Shown: positions 63,744-64,000 of the stretch, piece after piece
Layout: the number at the start of each line of letters is the position of its first letter
Numbering within the stretch: position 1 is the first letter of the stretch
Source: Prinia subflava
Taxonomy: Eukaryota; Chordata; Aves; Passeriformes; Cisticolidae
Assembly (NCBI RefSeq): GCF_021018805.1
Contig: NC_086283.1
Coordinates: 13,219,162 to 13,283,161 of the forward strand
Length of the DNA: 64,000 nt
Direction: 5' to 3'
Program-made: the position numbers and the translations under genes
The notes under the pieces: model-generated
What the model was told of the DNA's origin: nothing
The model's input: the letters and a program-made list of their open reading frames with translations, nothing else
Database searches by the model: none

Positions 63744-64000
63744 AGGCAACTTCAGTACTTAGCTTGAACCCCTTCTCCCATTCTTCTAAGCCCCTTGCTC
63801 CTGTCGAAAGCCACCCTTCTGCAGACAGTCTGATCCAGGCTGATCCTGTGTATCTAGGTCCTCTTAAGTGAACTAAGTTTTCCACTGACAGTCACTTTTT
63901 TGTCTTGCACCTGGTTCATAACTCTGACATCCAACTCTGCAAAGTGAAGTTCAGCCATTGTTTAGCAAAATACACATGATCTTTTGATAAACAACAACAA
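63744..64000. other. Window end, nothing recognised
   Basis: Slightly GC-richer sequence, then AT-rich DNA to the window edge, with a short minus-strand frame of no recognised identity. Confidence 0.5.

Noticed and set aside
1..64000. CR1 LINE fragments, tRNA, rRNA, snRNA genes and CRISPR arrays
   Set aside because: I looked for CR1 3'-end words (ATTCTATG repeats and GC-rich CR1 body motifs), tRNA A/B boxes, U6-like starts and regularly spaced repeats by eye and found none convincing. A formal repeat and RNA-model search could still reveal diverged copies.

Overview
The window is AT-rich vertebrate nuclear DNA with no protein-coding gene, RNA gene or CRISPR array that I can support. It is most likely from a bird and possibly a songbird. 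Three observations point that way. I see no mammalian SINE or LINE sequence over 64 kb. Recognisable interspersed repeats are very sparse. The one clear transposable element is a long solo LTR whose TGTCGTAG... start resembles LTRs I know from passerine genomes. The species call is inference; the lack of genes is what the sequence shows. Open reading frames are short, overlap on both strands, and show no family motif, so I read the window as a gene desert or the inside of one or more very long introns.

Layout. Positions 1-4797 are unremarkable AT-rich DNA. Positions 4798-6171 hold a solo endogenous-retrovirus LTR in + orientation, with TG...CA ends and a 5-bp target-site duplication (GAGGG). 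It keeps CCAAT boxes, a TATA-like box, a splice-donor-like site and a polyadenylation signal. The rest is single-copy-looking DNA broken up by poly-A/poly-T runs and short simple repeats. It also holds an unexpectedly large set of perfect or near-perfect inverted repeats, at about 8.3, 11.6, 16.5, 20.4, 30.4, 36.2, 38.05, 59.9 and 63.7 kb. A roughly 240-bp sequence occurs twice in the same orientation, at 34.7 and 37.8 kb, with about 13 substitutions and three small indels between copies.

Possible transcription features are weak. There is a 77-bp segment at 53.2 kb with very good splice acceptor and donor but stops in all frames. There is a 74-bp purine-rich, partly open segment at 25.3 kb. 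There are also a few zero-length acceptor/donor junctions (22.4 and 54.4 kb on +, 63.2 kb on -) of the type used in recursive splicing of long introns. A perfect palindrome resembling an RFX X-box lies at 51.7 kb. No genes work together here, and I found no undescribed multi-gene system. The points most worth checking are the 240-bp duplicated element, the fold-back sequences and the LTR donor.
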